This document shows, in pieces, positions 30,006 through 38,897 of a stretch of 61,251 bases of DNA. Both the position numbers and the translations under genes were made by a program. Every line of letters begins with the position of its first letter. Positions within the stretch are counted from its first letter, which is position 1. The stretch lies in contig CACIPT010000003.1 in assembly GCA_902588595.1 (NCBI GenBank), forward strand, positions 1-61,251, in the 5' to 3' direction. The notes below the pieces were generated by a model. It did no database searches. It saw only the letters and a list, made by a program, of their open reading frames with translations, and was not told the origin of the DNA. The DNA is from an uncultured Pelagibacteraceae bacterium. Lineage in GTDB: Bacteria; Pseudomonadota; Alphaproteobacteria; Pelagibacterales; Pelagibacteraceae.

Positions 30006-30884
30006 TTATCTATATAAAAATTTATAGGACAAAATTTTGTAAGCTAACTTAGCTACTAGAAAGTTATAGGAATTAAAACCTTTTATTGGTGCAAATTCAT
30101 TTATATCAGCACCAACAATATTTGAATTTTTAATAGCTATTTTTATTATCTTTAAAGCTTCATCCCAAAAAATACCACCTGGTTCAGGTGTACCAGTGGC
30201 AGGCATAATACTTGAGTCAAAACCATCTACATCAAAAGTTATATAAACAATTTTATTTTTAATCATTTTTTTAAATTTTTTTAAATTCCATTCATTTTTA
30301 TCTTTTGCCCAAAAAATATTAATTCTTGAGGAATTTTTTTTTAAATAAGGTATTTCACTTTTAGATATGTTTCTTATACCAAAAGAAATTACAGAAACAT
30401 TTTTATAATCCAAGCATCTTTTTATTGCGGAGGCATGAGAAAATTTTTCTCCATTATAACTTTCTCTTAAATCTGCATGTGCATCAAAGTGTAATAAACA
30501 TAGTTTTTTATATTTTTTTGCAAAAGGAGCTATACAGCCAGGAGTTATTGAATGTTCACCACCAAGGGTTAAAGGAAAAATTTTGTTATTTAAAATTTCT
30601 TCATTAATTTTTGATATTTTATTTAGCGCTTTATTTATATTTTTATCTATTTTAAAAGGTTTTAAAGTTTTAATTCCAATTTTTTTGTAAGGTTCACAGT
30701 TTAATTCTTCATCGTATAATTCAACTTGATGTGAAGCTTTAATTATCTCTTTGGGACCATTTTTTGTTCCCCCACCATAACTAACTGTTTTTTCCAAACC
30801 AAATGGAATGACTATAGCTTTTTCTTTAATTTTGAATTTATTGTCAATTCCAAGAAAGCCCTGTTTGTTTGGTAAGAAGTTCAA
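30006..30884 (-). CDS. speB: Agmatinase / ureohydrolase family protein
   Basis: Mn-dependent ureohydrolase; agmatinases release urea from agmatine to give putrescine. Metal-binding motifs are complete: GGEHSITPG, HFDAHADLRE and FDVDGFDSS, with ATGTPEPGG typical of agmatinase. The length of 292 residues is normal. It is the last gene of a polyamine operon, 3 bases after the deoxyhypusine synthase-like gene. No arginine decarboxylase is seen nearby, so another guanidino substrate (for example guanidinobutyrate) is possible. Confidence 0.85.
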   Translation of the reverse strand: MNFLPNKQGFLGIDNKFKIKEKAIVIPFGLEKTVSYGGGTKNGPKEIIKASHQVELYDEELNCEPYKKIGIKTLKPFKIDKNINKALNKISKINEEILNNKIFPLTLGGEHSITPGCIAPFAKKYKKLCLLHFDAHADLRESYNGEKFSHASAIKRCLDYKNVSVISFGIRNISKSEIPYLKKNSSRINIFWAKDKNEWNLKKFKKMIKNKIVYITFDVDGFDSSIMPATGTPEPGGIFWDEALKIIKIAIKNSNIVGADINEFAPIKGFNSYNFLVAKLAYKILSYKFLYR

Positions 30885-30887
30885 TTT

Positions 30888-31931
30888 TTATCCAAATATT
30901 TTTGAAAAATTTTTTCTTGTTCTTTTCTTCCAGTTACCATTATGATAAGCATCGCTTGCAATTAAAGGAAGAACACTAGTTGCTTCAGCAAAAACCATTT
31001 GTTCTTTTGTTACATTAACCTTGCCCCAAGAACTTGCTTCTTTTAAGGTAGAACTACTACATGCTCCGTCTCTTGAGTCTGCAACAGTTATTTGTACAGC
31101 ATATTTATGCATATCCACTTCTTTTTCTAAAAGTTCAGCACAAATAACTGTGTCTTGAATAAAATTTTTTGGGACACCTCCTCCAATCATAAACAATCCC
31201 GATCCCTTTGATCTAATTTTTATTTCAGTTAGTTCACGAAATTCTCTAATTGAATCTATTGTTATATGTTTTTTTGGATTTTTTTCCTGGTGTATTACTA
31301 ATCCAAATCCAGCACTTGAATCCGTAAAAGCTGGGCAAAAAATTGGAACATTATTTTCATATGCAGTTTCTATTAATGAACCTTTCTTTTTTGCATTATT
31401 TTTTAAATATTTTCCAATTTCATTAATAAACTCTCTAGATGTATAGCTTCTTGGTTCTAGTTTATCTGCTATTTCGCATATTGTTTTGTCACACATTTGA
31501 AGCTCATCTTCATCAATGTAAGTGTCATATATTCTATCAATATAATTTTTACGCAATACAGTATCGTCTTGAAATTGAGAGCCTTGATAATGTTTAAATC
31601 CAAGAGATTCAAAGAAATCCATATCAATAATTGATGCTCCAGTAGCTATAATCGCATCAATCATATTGTATTTAACCATATCTCTATAAATGTGCATACA
31701 TCCAGCGGCAGAAGTGGATCCAGCTAAAGTTAAAAAAATTGTACAATCTTTATCCTTAATCATTTCATTAAATATATTAGCTGCATTTGCAGTTTCTCTA
31801 GAAACAAAAGACATTTTTTTCATTGATGAAATTATTTTTCTTGAGTCAAATGAAGTTATGTCAATGTGTTCAACTGGAGACTTAAGAAAATCTTTTTTGC
31901 TATTATGTCCTAGGTTTTTTTTATCCGACAT
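30888..31931 (-). CDS. Deoxyhypusine synthase-like protein
   Basis: Homologue of deoxyhypusine synthase, an NAD-dependent enzyme that moves an aminobutyl group from spermidine. Family stretches are FLTLAGSTSAAGCMHIYRDM, ATGASIIDMDFFE and PIFCPAFTDSSAGFGL. The catalytic lysine is kept (Lys304 in SSWGKVNV). Eukaryotic and archaeal enzymes modify eIF5A/aIF5A, which bacteria lack; bacterial homologues are thought to transfer the group to a small amine, for example giving homospermidine. Between ornithine decarboxylase-like and agmatinase-like genes it is best read as a polyamine aminobutyltransferase. The product is inferred. Confidence 0.85.
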   Translation of the reverse strand: MSDKKNLGHNSKKDFLKSPVEHIDITSFDSRKIISSMKKMSFVSRETANAANIFNEMIKDKDCTIFLTLAGSTSAAGCMHIYRDMVKYNMIDAIIATGASIIDMDFFESLGFKHYQGSQFQDDTVLRKNYIDRIYDTYIDEDELQMCDKTICEIADKLEPRSYTSREFINEIGKYLKNNAKKKGSLIETAYENNVPIFCPAFTDSSAGFGLVIHQEKNPKKHITIDSIREFRELTEIKIRSKGSGLFMIGGGVPKNFIQDTVICAELLEKEVDMHKYAVQITVADSRDGACSSSTLKEASSWGKVNVTKEQMVFAEATSVLPLIASDAYHNGNWKKRTRKNFSKIFG

Positions 31932-33110
31932 TTAAGCAACAAGAAATTGTTTTTCAATTTCTTTGTTATACATGGTCATTATTGGATCATCTTCTACTTC
32001 AAATATATTATCTGAATATAGGCTATTAAAATCTGTTCTAAATGTTAAACCATAAGCACCAAGTTGTCCAAGTTCAATATAATCATTTTCCTTAACATTG
32101 TTTGGTATAATAAAAGGCCCTTTCATATAATCCATACTATCGCAGGTTGGACCATAAAAATCAAAAGCGGTTAATTTTTTTGAAATTATTCTTCCATTTG
32201 TAATTAATTTTGATGGATAAACTATATTAGGGAAGCCTGCATCAAATAATGTTCCATACGTTCCATCATTAATATAAAGTTTTTGTTTTTTTCTCAAATT
32301 AACTCTAACTATTGTTGATCCACTTTCTGCAACAATTGCTCTACCTGGTTCACAAATTATTTTGGGTAACTTTTCTAGTTTTAATTTTTCTAATGCATTT
32401 TTGATTTCTTCAAAATAGCTTTGAATAGATTGAGGAATTAAATCTGGATAAATTGTGGGAAAGCCGCCACCTACATTAATGAAGTCTGGAACTATTTTTG
32501 TACGTTTAATTATATTTCCAATTTCAGCGATTGCTTTTGAATAAGAGATAGGATGCATGCATTGTGAGCCCACATGAAAACTTAAGCCTATTTTTTTAGC
32601 ATATTGTTTTGTTAATCTAAATAAACCCATCGCTTCTGATGGTATTGCTCCAAATTTCTTAGACAAATCAATCTCAGCATGCTCATTTGAAACTGAAACT
32701 CTAACAAATAATTCTAGATCTTTTGCATGATCTGTGCTTTCAATAATTTTAATTAATTCATCTTTTGAGTCTAATGAATAAGCTTTAACATCATATTTAA
32801 AATACGCGTCTCTGATACTTTCTCTGCTTTTTACAGTGTGCATGAAAGAGCATTTAACTAATTCACTAATATTCCTAATAGTTCTTATTTCATTAATTGA
32901 AGCTACATCAAAATTTTTAATACCACTTTCAATTATCGTTTTTAAAACTAGTGGATTAGAATTTGTTTTTACTGCGTACAAAACATCTCCTGGAAATTTA
33001 TTTTGAAAAAATCTCGATGCTAATTGTATAGATTTTTTTCTTATACAATATACTGGGTCATTTGGTTTCAGTTGATTTACTAATTTCTCAACTGTTTTAA
33101 ATTTTTGCAT
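31932..33110 (-). CDS. Ornithine decarboxylase-like PLP enzyme (fold type III)
   Basis: Alanine-racemase-fold decarboxylase of the ornithine/diaminopimelate/arginine group. The PLP lysine is Lys48 in LYAVKTNSNP; other motifs are SFHVGSQCMHP, INVGGGFP, CEPGRAIVAESG, and YGPTCDSMD with catalytic Cys323. The WGPTCD-like form favours ornithine decarboxylase (putrescine synthesis). I start at the ATG at 33108-33110 (MQKFKTVEKL, 392 residues), which has a GGAG 6-9 bases upstream; an upstream ATG would add nine odd residues and swallow the GGAG. It is the first gene of the polyamine operon, with a hairpin and U tract in the leader. Confidence 0.87.
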   Translation of the reverse strand: MQKFKTVEKLVNQLKPNDPVYCIRKKSIQLASRFFQNKFPGDVLYAVKTNSNPLVLKTIIESGIKNFDVASINEIRTIRNISELVKCSFMHTVKSRESIRDAYFKYDVKAYSLDSKDELIKIIESTDHAKDLELFVRVSVSNEHAEIDLSKKFGAIPSEAMGLFRLTKQYAKKIGLSFHVGSQCMHPISYSKAIAEIGNIIKRTKIVPDFINVGGGFPTIYPDLIPQSIQSYFEEIKNALEKLKLEKLPKIICEPGRAIVAESGSTIVRVNLRKKQKLYINDGTYGTLFDAGFPNIVYPSKLITNGRIISKKLTAFDFYGPTCDSMDYMKGPFIIPNNVKENDYIELGQLGAYGLTFRTDFNSLYSDNIFEVEDDPIMTMYNKEIEKQFLVA

Positions 33111-33135
33111 ATAATCTCCACAAAAAAAATTTAAC

Positions 33136-33162
33136 AAAAAAAATCTGCATAACTGTTATGCA
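33136..33162 (-). terminator. Terminator-like hairpin in the leader of the polyamine operon
   Basis: On the minus strand, TGCATAAC (33162-33155), one spacer base and GTTATGCA (33153-33146) form a perfect inverted repeat, followed by GA and eight T residues (33143-33136). As RNA it makes a 7-bp stem with a 3-base loop before a U8 tract, the layout of an intrinsic terminator. It sits 26-52 bases before the ornithine decarboxylase ATG, downstream of any possible promoter, so it would act as an attenuator. The stem has only two G-C pairs, so a DNA operator is an alternative reading. Confidence 0.5.
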
Positions 33163-33245
33163 TATTTTATAAATTCAGCATTTATGGGATATGATCACTA
33201 AAGTAAAGTAAATAATGCTATTGAAATTAGTTTATTAATCTCCAT

Positions 33246-33818
33246 ATGAAATTTATGAGTGAGATAGAAAATATTAAAAACATTGGTGAATTTGAGGATA
33301 AATCACTACTCATAGTTGATGATGACAATCCGTTTAGAGAAAGGTTGGCCAGAGCTATGGAAAAAAAAGGATTTAAAGTTTCACAAGCTGAAGGTGTAAA
33401 AAAAGGCATCCTTTCTGTTAAAATACAAAAACCAGCATTTGCAGTTGTTGATTTAAGATTGGGAGATGGAAATGGATTAGAGATTATAAAAGAAATTCAA
33501 AACTCTAATTCAAAAAGTAGAGTTGTAATGTTAACCGGTTATGGAAACATTCCAACAGCAGTTGCTGCTATAAAACAGGGTGCAATAGATTATTTATCAA
33601 AACCTGCTGATGCCGATGATGTTGAAAGAGCGTTACTAGCAGATCCTAATAAAAAAGCTGCTCCACCAGAAAATCCAATGTCAGCTGATAGAGTGAAATG
33701 GGAACATATTCATCGTGTTTTTGAGCTTTGCAATAGAAATGTTTCAGAAACAGCAAGAAGACTTAAAATGCATAGAAGAACTCTCCAAAGAATTCTTTCC
33801 AAAAGATCTCCTAAATAA
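33246..33818 (+). CDS. actR: ActR/PrrA/RegA-type redox response regulator
   Basis: Two-component response regulator of the alphaproteobacterial ActR/PrrA/RegA family that controls energy and redox genes. The receiver domain carries the acidic pocket LIVDDD (about residue 23) and phospho-acceptor Asp69 in VVDLRLGDGNG; the C-terminal Fis-type helix-turn-helix reads NVSETARRLKMHRRTLQRIL. The length is 190. Start may be 33246 (MKFMSE) or 33255 (MSEIEN). The cognate sensor kinase is not adjacent. It overlaps convergent bioY by 8 bases. Confidence 0.92.
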   Translation: MKFMSEIENIKNIGEFEDKSLLIVDDDNPFRERLARAMEKKGFKVSQAEGVKKGILSVKIQKPAFAVVDLRLGDGNGLEIIKEIQNSNSKSRVVMLTGYGNIPTAVAAIKQGAIDYLSKPADADDVERALLADPNKKAAPPENPMSADRVKWEHIHRVFELCNRNVSETARRLKMHRRTLQRILSKRSPK

Positions 33819-34359
33819 ATTTTCTTAATTTTAAAATATTTTTTGCAAGCAAAGTTAGAATAGCAATTTTAAATAATTCTGCTAATAAGAAAGGAGTTAC
33901 TCCTAGCTGCATTATTGGTTTATCCCAACCTATTAAAGTTCCTAACCAAAAAAATCCTAATATATAAATTGTTGAAACGGAAATTAATAATTTAATAAAA
34001 TTATTTAATATATTTCCTTTAAAATTAAAATATCCTGCTAGAAAAGTTGCAAATAAAAAACCAATTAAATATCCCATGGTTGGACCAGTAAAATAAACAA
34101 AACCAACACCTTTCTCGGGCGAATTGGAAAAAACTGGTAATCCAATAATTCCTTCAACTAAATATAAGCTAACAGTTGCCAAACCAATTTTATATCCAAA
34201 GGACATTCCTAAAAAAAGTACTACAAAAGTTTGCATCGTCATTGGAACTGGATAAAAAGGAATTTTAATTTTTGAAGATATAGTTAAAAGAATTGAACCC
34301 AAAAATATTAACAAAATATATTTTAGTATCCTAAGGTTTTGAGATTTAACTATTTCCAT
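33811..34359 (-). CDS. bioY: Biotin transporter BioY
   Basis: S-component of an ECF vitamin transporter that binds biotin. It has 182 residues and about six membrane helices. Family motifs are KIPFYPVPMTMQTFVVLFLGMSFG, GIIGLPVFS and GPTMGYLIGFL. No bioM/bioN partner genes are seen; solitary BioY proteins are known to transport biotin. An ABC ATPase gene lies 32 bases upstream on the same strand but belongs to another subfamily. Confidence 0.93.
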   Translation of the reverse strand: MEIVKSQNLRILKYILLIFLGSILLTISSKIKIPFYPVPMTMQTFVVLFLGMSFGYKIGLATVSLYLVEGIIGLPVFSNSPEKGVGFVYFTGPTMGYLIGFLFATFLAGYFNFKGNILNNFIKLLISVSTIYILGFFWLGTLIGWDKPIMQLGVTPFLLAELFKIAILTLLAKNILKLRKFI

Positions 34360-34391
34360 AAATAGATTGTACTATTATTGAGTTTAATTAT

Positions 34392-35321
34392 CTAGTTTTT
34401 TGTTAATCTTATAAAAACATCTTCTAAATCACCATCATCTGTAGAAATATCAAATAATTTAATATTTTGGTCATTTATAAACTTTATAATTTCATTAATA
34501 TTTAGTGCATTCTTTTCATACGAAACAACAAGTTCATTTAATTCATTTGACAAAATATTTAGAGATTTTAAGGAGTTATTTTTAATATTAACTTTTTTGT
34601 CTACTGAAAATTTTACAATTTTTGTCTGAATTCTCTTTAATAAGTTTTTTGTAGTATCTAAAGCAACCAAATTACCTTTATTTAATATTCCGATTCGATC
34701 ACACATTTCTTCAGCTTCTTTTAAATAATGAGTAGTTAAAATTATTGTTACACCTTGTTTATTAAGTTGCTTCATATTGCCCCAAAGATTGCTTCTTAAT
34801 TCCACATCTACTCCTGCTGTTGGTTCATCTAAAATAATTATTGGTGGTTTATGAACTAATGCTTTTGCAACTAGTAAACGTCTTTTCATTCCTCCAGACA
34901 ATGCCCTAGTATAGCTTTTTGATTGCTGTTCTAAAGAAACTAGTTTTAAAATAGTTTCTGTAATTCTATCTTTTTTTTTAATACCATACATTCCTGCTTG
35001 AAGTTCTAAAATATTCCATGGAGTAAAAAATGGATCTACATTTACTTCTTGAGGAACAATTCCAATAGAAGCTCTAACTTGTCTAGGATTTATATCTAAA
35101 TTAAATCCCCATACATTTACTTCTCCAGAGGTCTTTATTGTTGTACCAGCTAAAATATTTATAAAGGTACTTTTGCCAGCTCCATTAGGACCTAGCAGGC
35201 CAAATATTTCGCCTTCATTCACTTCCAAGTTTAAATTTTTGATAGCATGTACTGATTTTGAACTATTCTTTGAGTAGGTTTTATTTAAATCTTTTACATA
35301 TAAAACATTTTTTTTGTTCAT
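34392..35321 (-). CDS. ABC-2 type transporter ATP-binding protein
   Basis: ATPase subunit of an ABC exporter in the DrrA/CcmA/YadG group. Walker A GPNGAGKST, signature LSGGMKRR, Walker B IIILDEPTAGVD and the H-loop TTHYL are intact; a C-terminal domain (about 235-309) ends in the GDLEDVFIRLT motif common in this group. The length is 309. No permease gene is next to it, unlike most such systems. The substrate cannot be told. Confidence 0.9.
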   Translation of the reverse strand: MNKKNVLYVKDLNKTYSKNSSKSVHAIKNLNLEVNEGEIFGLLGPNGAGKSTFINILAGTTIKTSGEVNVWGFNLDINPRQVRASIGIVPQEVNVDPFFTPWNILELQAGMYGIKKKDRITETILKLVSLEQQSKSYTRALSGGMKRRLLVAKALVHKPPIIILDEPTAGVDVELRSNLWGNMKQLNKQGVTIILTTHYLKEAEEMCDRIGILNKGNLVALDTTKNLLKRIQTKIVKFSVDKKVNIKNNSLKSLNILSNELNELVVSYEKNALNINEIIKFINDQNIKLFDISTDDGDLEDVFIRLTKN

Positions 35322-35371
35322 GGATCGTTATACATTTATAACATTAGTATAAATTAAGATAACATTATTTT

Positions 35372-38146
35372 ATGAATAAAATAAAAAACACAGATCACTT
35401 TTATCTTATTGATGGCTCCGGATATATATTTAGAGCCTACTATGCTCTTCCTCCTTTATCTAGAAAAAGTGATGGAATGCCTACTGGTGCAGTAAGTGGA
35501 TTTTGCAGTATGTTATTTAAATTATTAGAAGATTCAAAATCAAATGAGAACAAACATAAGCCAACTCATTTTGCAGTAATTTTTGATTCTGCCAGAAAGA
35601 ATTTTAGAAATGAAATATATTCTGACTACAAAGCAAACAGATCTGATGCACCAGATGATTTAATACCTCAGTTTGAATTTATTAGAAAATCAGTAAAAGC
35701 ATTTAACCTACCGTCAATTGAATTAATAAATTATGAGGCAGATGATCTTATTGCAACTTATGTAGAGCATATTTTAAAAGAAGGAGCAAAAGCAACAATT
35801 GTTTCATCGGATAAAGATTTAATGCAGTTATATAAGAAAAATATTCGGATTTATGATCCTATGAAAAATAAATTTATTTCAAATGAAGATGTAAACAATA
35901 AATTTGGTGTTGATCCAGATAAAGTGGTTGATGTACAGGCTTTGGCAGGGGACAGCAGTGATAATGTTCCTGGAGTTCCTGGAATAGGAGTAAAAACTGC
36001 AGCAGAATTAATTAATCAATATGGAAATTTAGAAAATTTATTAAAAAATGCAAACAAGATAAAACAAAATAAAAGAAGAGAAACTTTAATTCAAAATAAA
36101 GATCAAGCAATTGTTAGCAAAAAATTAGTTACTCTTAAAAAAGATGTTCCAGTTAAAAATAAAATTTCAGAATTTGAGCTAAAAGAAATTGATAAAAATA
36201 AATTGTATAATTTTTTGAGAGAAATGGAGTTTAACAGATTATTGAGCTCTGTAATTTCAACTTATGGAGAAATAGAATTTTCAAGTAAGACAAAAGTTTT
36301 AGATCAACAAGAAAAAAATCATAAAATTTCTAAAAAAAACTATGAGTTAATAGAAAAAGAAGAAGATATAGATAAATGGCTAAATGAGGCTGAGGAAAGT
36401 GGCGAGATTGCTGTTGATACTGAAACTAGCTCTTTAGACCCTCATCAGGCGAAGTTAGTGGGTATTTCTTTTTCTACCAAAATTGGCAAAGCATGCTACA
36501 TCCCTATAGGACACGCCGAAGGCAAAAATCTTGAAGAAAAAAAAGTTATTAATAAAATTAAACCAGTTTTAGAAGATAAAAGTATAAAAAAAATTGGTCA
36601 AAATATTAAATTCGATTACATAATTTTTTATCATAAAGGAATAAATATGAATGCAATGGAAGATACAATGCTCATGTCTTACGTTTTAGATGCAGGAAAA
36701 AATAGACATAACATGGATGTACTATCTAAGATTCATCTAGACCATAAAACAATAACTTTCAAAGATATTGTGGGAACTGGAAAAAAACAGATTAATTTTA
36801 GTGAAGTAAAAATTAATATAGCTAAAGATTATGCCGCTGAAGATGCAGATATAACTTTTAGATTATATAAAATTTTTTCTAAAAACATAAAATTAGAAAA
36901 ATTGCTTAATATTTATGAGGTTTTTGAAAAACCACTAATTAAAATTTTAGCATTAATGGAAATTTATGGTGTTAAAGTAGATCAAAAATTTCTTCAAATT
37001 CTTTCAAATAAATTTGAAAAAAAAATTAATAATTTAGAAAAAGAAATTTACAAAGTTACAAAAAAAGAATTTAACATTGGTTCCACAAAGCAGCTTGGCG
37101 AAGTCATGTATAATGAAATGAAAATTTCATCATTGAAAAAAACAAAAAAAGGTAGTTATGCTACTAGTGCACAGGTATTAGAAGATCTTGCTTTTAAAGG
37201 ACACAAACTACCAAAACTAGTTTTAGATTGGAGGCAGGTAACAAAACTCAAAAATACTTACTCAGATTCTTTACAAGAGCATATAAATCCTAAAACAAAA
37301 AGAGTTCATACTTCATTTTTACTTGCAGCAACTTCAACAGGAAGATTAGCTTCAAGTGATCCAAATTTACAAAATATTCCAATAAAATCTGAAGATGGAA
37401 AGGAAATTAGAAGAACTTTTATAGCAGAAAAAAATAGTAAATTTATTTCAGCAGATTATAATCAAATTGAAATGCGAATTTTGGCAGATTTAGCAGATGT
37501 AAAAGAATTAAAAAAAGCTTTTAAAAATCAAGAGGATATTCATTCACTAACTGCAAGCCAAGTTTTTAATACCAATATTACCAAAGTTGATTCAGATATG
37601 AGAAGAAAAGCAAAAGCTATAAATTTTGGAATAATTTATGGTATTTCACAGTACGGTTTAGCAAAACAAATTGGCGTTTCAATCGTTGAAGCTGAAGAAT
37701 TTTTAAATTCATATTTTTTGAAATTTCCAGAAATCAAAGAATATATGGAATCTACAATTAAATTTTGTAGAAAGAGCGGTTATGTAAGTAATATTTTTGG
37801 AAGAAGAACTCATATAACTGGAATTAATGATAAAAATTTTAACATTAGAAATTTTCAGGAGAGAGCAGCAATTAATGCCCCTATACAAGGATCAGCTTCT
37901 GAAATAATGAGAATGGCAATGATTAGAGTTAGTAAAAAATTAGAAGAAATTAAAGAATTAAGCTGTAAAATATTATTACAAATTCACGACGAATTAATAT
38001 TTGAAGTTCACAAAGATGATGTAAAAAAATACTCTAATATTATTCAGGAAGAAATGTCTAGTGTGAAAAATAGCGATCTACACTCTTTTTCAATACCGTT
38101 GCTAGTAGATGTTAATGTTGGTAATAATTGGGGTGATCTTCATTAA
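35372..38146 (+). CDS. polA: DNA polymerase I
   Basis: Three-domain repair and Okazaki-fragment polymerase, 924 residues. The N-terminal 5'-3' exonuclease domain (YLIDGSGYIFRAYYAL, then VPGVPGIGVKTA) is followed by a 3'-5' proofreading domain with its DxE motif (VDTETSSLD, about residue 349) and the polymerase domain: motif A SADYNQIEMRILADL, motif B RRKAKAINFGIIYG, motif C QIHDELIFEV. All catalytic acidic residues I can check are present. It is divergent from the ABC ATPase gene across 50 bases. Confidence 0.98.
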   Translation: MNKIKNTDHFYLIDGSGYIFRAYYALPPLSRKSDGMPTGAVSGFCSMLFKLLEDSKSNENKHKPTHFAVIFDSARKNFRNEIYSDYKANRSDAPDDLIPQFEFIRKSVKAFNLPSIELINYEADDLIATYVEHILKEGAKATIVSSDKDLMQLYKKNIRIYDPMKNKFISNEDVNNKFGVDPDKVVDVQALAGDSSDNVPGVPGIGVKTAAELINQYGNLENLLKNANKIKQNKRRETLIQNKDQAIVSKKLVTLKKDVPVKNKISEFELKEIDKNKLYNFLREMEFNRLLSSVISTYGEIEFSSKTKVLDQQEKNHKISKKNYELIEKEEDIDKWLNEAEESGEIAVDTETSSLDPHQAKLVGISFSTKIGKACYIPIGHAEGKNLEEKKVINKIKPVLEDKSIKKIGQNIKFDYIIFYHKGINMNAMEDTMLMSYVLDAGKNRHNMDVLSKIHLDHKTITFKDIVGTGKKQINFSEVKINIAKDYAAEDADITFRLYKIFSKNIKLEKLLNIYEVFEKPLIKILALMEIYGVKVDQKFLQILSNKFEKKINNLEKEIYKVTKKEFNIGSTKQLGEVMYNEMKISSLKKTKKGSYATSAQVLEDLAFKGHKLPKLVLDWRQVTKLKNTYSDSLQEHINPKTKRVHTSFLLAATSTGRLASSDPNLQNIPIKSEDGKEIRRTFIAEKNSKFISADYNQIEMRILADLADVKELKKAFKNQEDIHSLTASQVFNTNITKVDSDMRRKAKAINFGIIYGISQYGLAKQIGVSIVEAEEFLNSYFLKFPEIKEYMESTIKFCRKSGYVSNIFGRRTHITGINDKNFNIRNFQERAAINAPIQGSASEIMRMAMIRVSKKLEEIKELSCKILLQIHDELIFEVHKDDVKKYSNIIQEEMSSVKNSDLHSFSIPLLVDVNVGNNWGDLH

Positions 38147-38195
38147 TCTTGAAGTATTGCCCAAATTAGAACAATTTAGTATTTTTAATTAATTT

Positions 38196-38897
38196 ATGAA
38201 AGAAACAATTGCATTAATTGATGATGATAGAAATATTCTTACAAGCCTTAGTATTGCTTTAGAAAAAGAAGGTTTCAAAGTTCAAACTTATTTAGATGGA
38301 GAAAGTGCTCTAATAGGACTTTCAAGAACACCCCCAGATTTAGCTGTAATAGATATTAAAATGCCAAAAATGGATGGTGAGGAATTGTTAAAAAAATTAA
38401 GAAAAAAAACTGGTTTACCTGTAATATTTTTAACTTCCAAAGATGATGAAATAGACGAACTATTAGGATTAAAATTAGGTGCAGACGACTTTATAAAAAA
38501 GTCTGGAGGTTTCTCCATAAAAGTTCTTATTGAAAGAATAAGAGTTCAACTAAGAAAAAAAAATATAAGCAGTATTGAAGATACAAAAAATATTATACAT
38601 CATGGAAAATTAAGGTTAGATCCTTCCCAACTTGAATGTGAGTGGAATGGGAAACAATTACCCGACAAACTTACAACAACCGAATTTTTAATTGTACAAG
38701 AACTTGCAAAAAGACCAGGCATAATTAAAGAAAGATCTCAATTAATGGACATTGCATATAGAGAAGACACTGATATTGAAGACAGAACAATAGATAGTCA
38801 CGTAAAAAGAATAAGAAAAAAATTTAAAAAAGTTGACAACGATTTTTCTGCAATAGAGACCAGATATGGAAGTGGTTATCGTTGGAATGTAAGTTAA
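38196..38897 (+). CDS. chvI: Response regulator ChvI
   Basis: OmpR-family regulator of the ChvG-ChvI envelope/acid stress system. Receiver domain: acidic residues IDDD near position 9, phospho-acceptor Asp53 in VIDIKMPKMDG, conserved Lys in DDFIKK. The winged-helix DNA-binding domain begins near residue 130 (LTTTEFLIVQELAKRPG ... DSHVKRIRKKF). The length of 233 residues is normal. The stop overlaps the chvG ATG by one base. Confidence 0.93.
   Translation: MKETIALIDDDRNILTSLSIALEKEGFKVQTYLDGESALIGLSRTPPDLAVIDIKMPKMDGEELLKKLRKKTGLPVIFLTSKDDEIDELLGLKLGADDFIKKSGGFSIKVLIERIRVQLRKKNISSIEDTKNIIHHGKLRLDPSQLECEWNGKQLPDKLTTTEFLIVQELAKRPGIIKERSQLMDIAYREDTDIEDRTIDSHVKRIRKKFKKVDNDFSAIETRYGSGYRWNVS

Noticed and set aside
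33111-33137. Longer start of the ornithine decarboxylase-like gene at 33137
   Set aside because: It would include the GGAG ribosome-binding site as coding sequence and add residues (MLNFFCGDY) unlike the family.
35327-35342. GTTATA/TATAAC inverted repeat between the ABC ATPase and polA
   Set aside because: A 6-bp repeat with a 4-base loop in AT-rich DNA is expected by chance; kept out of the feature list.
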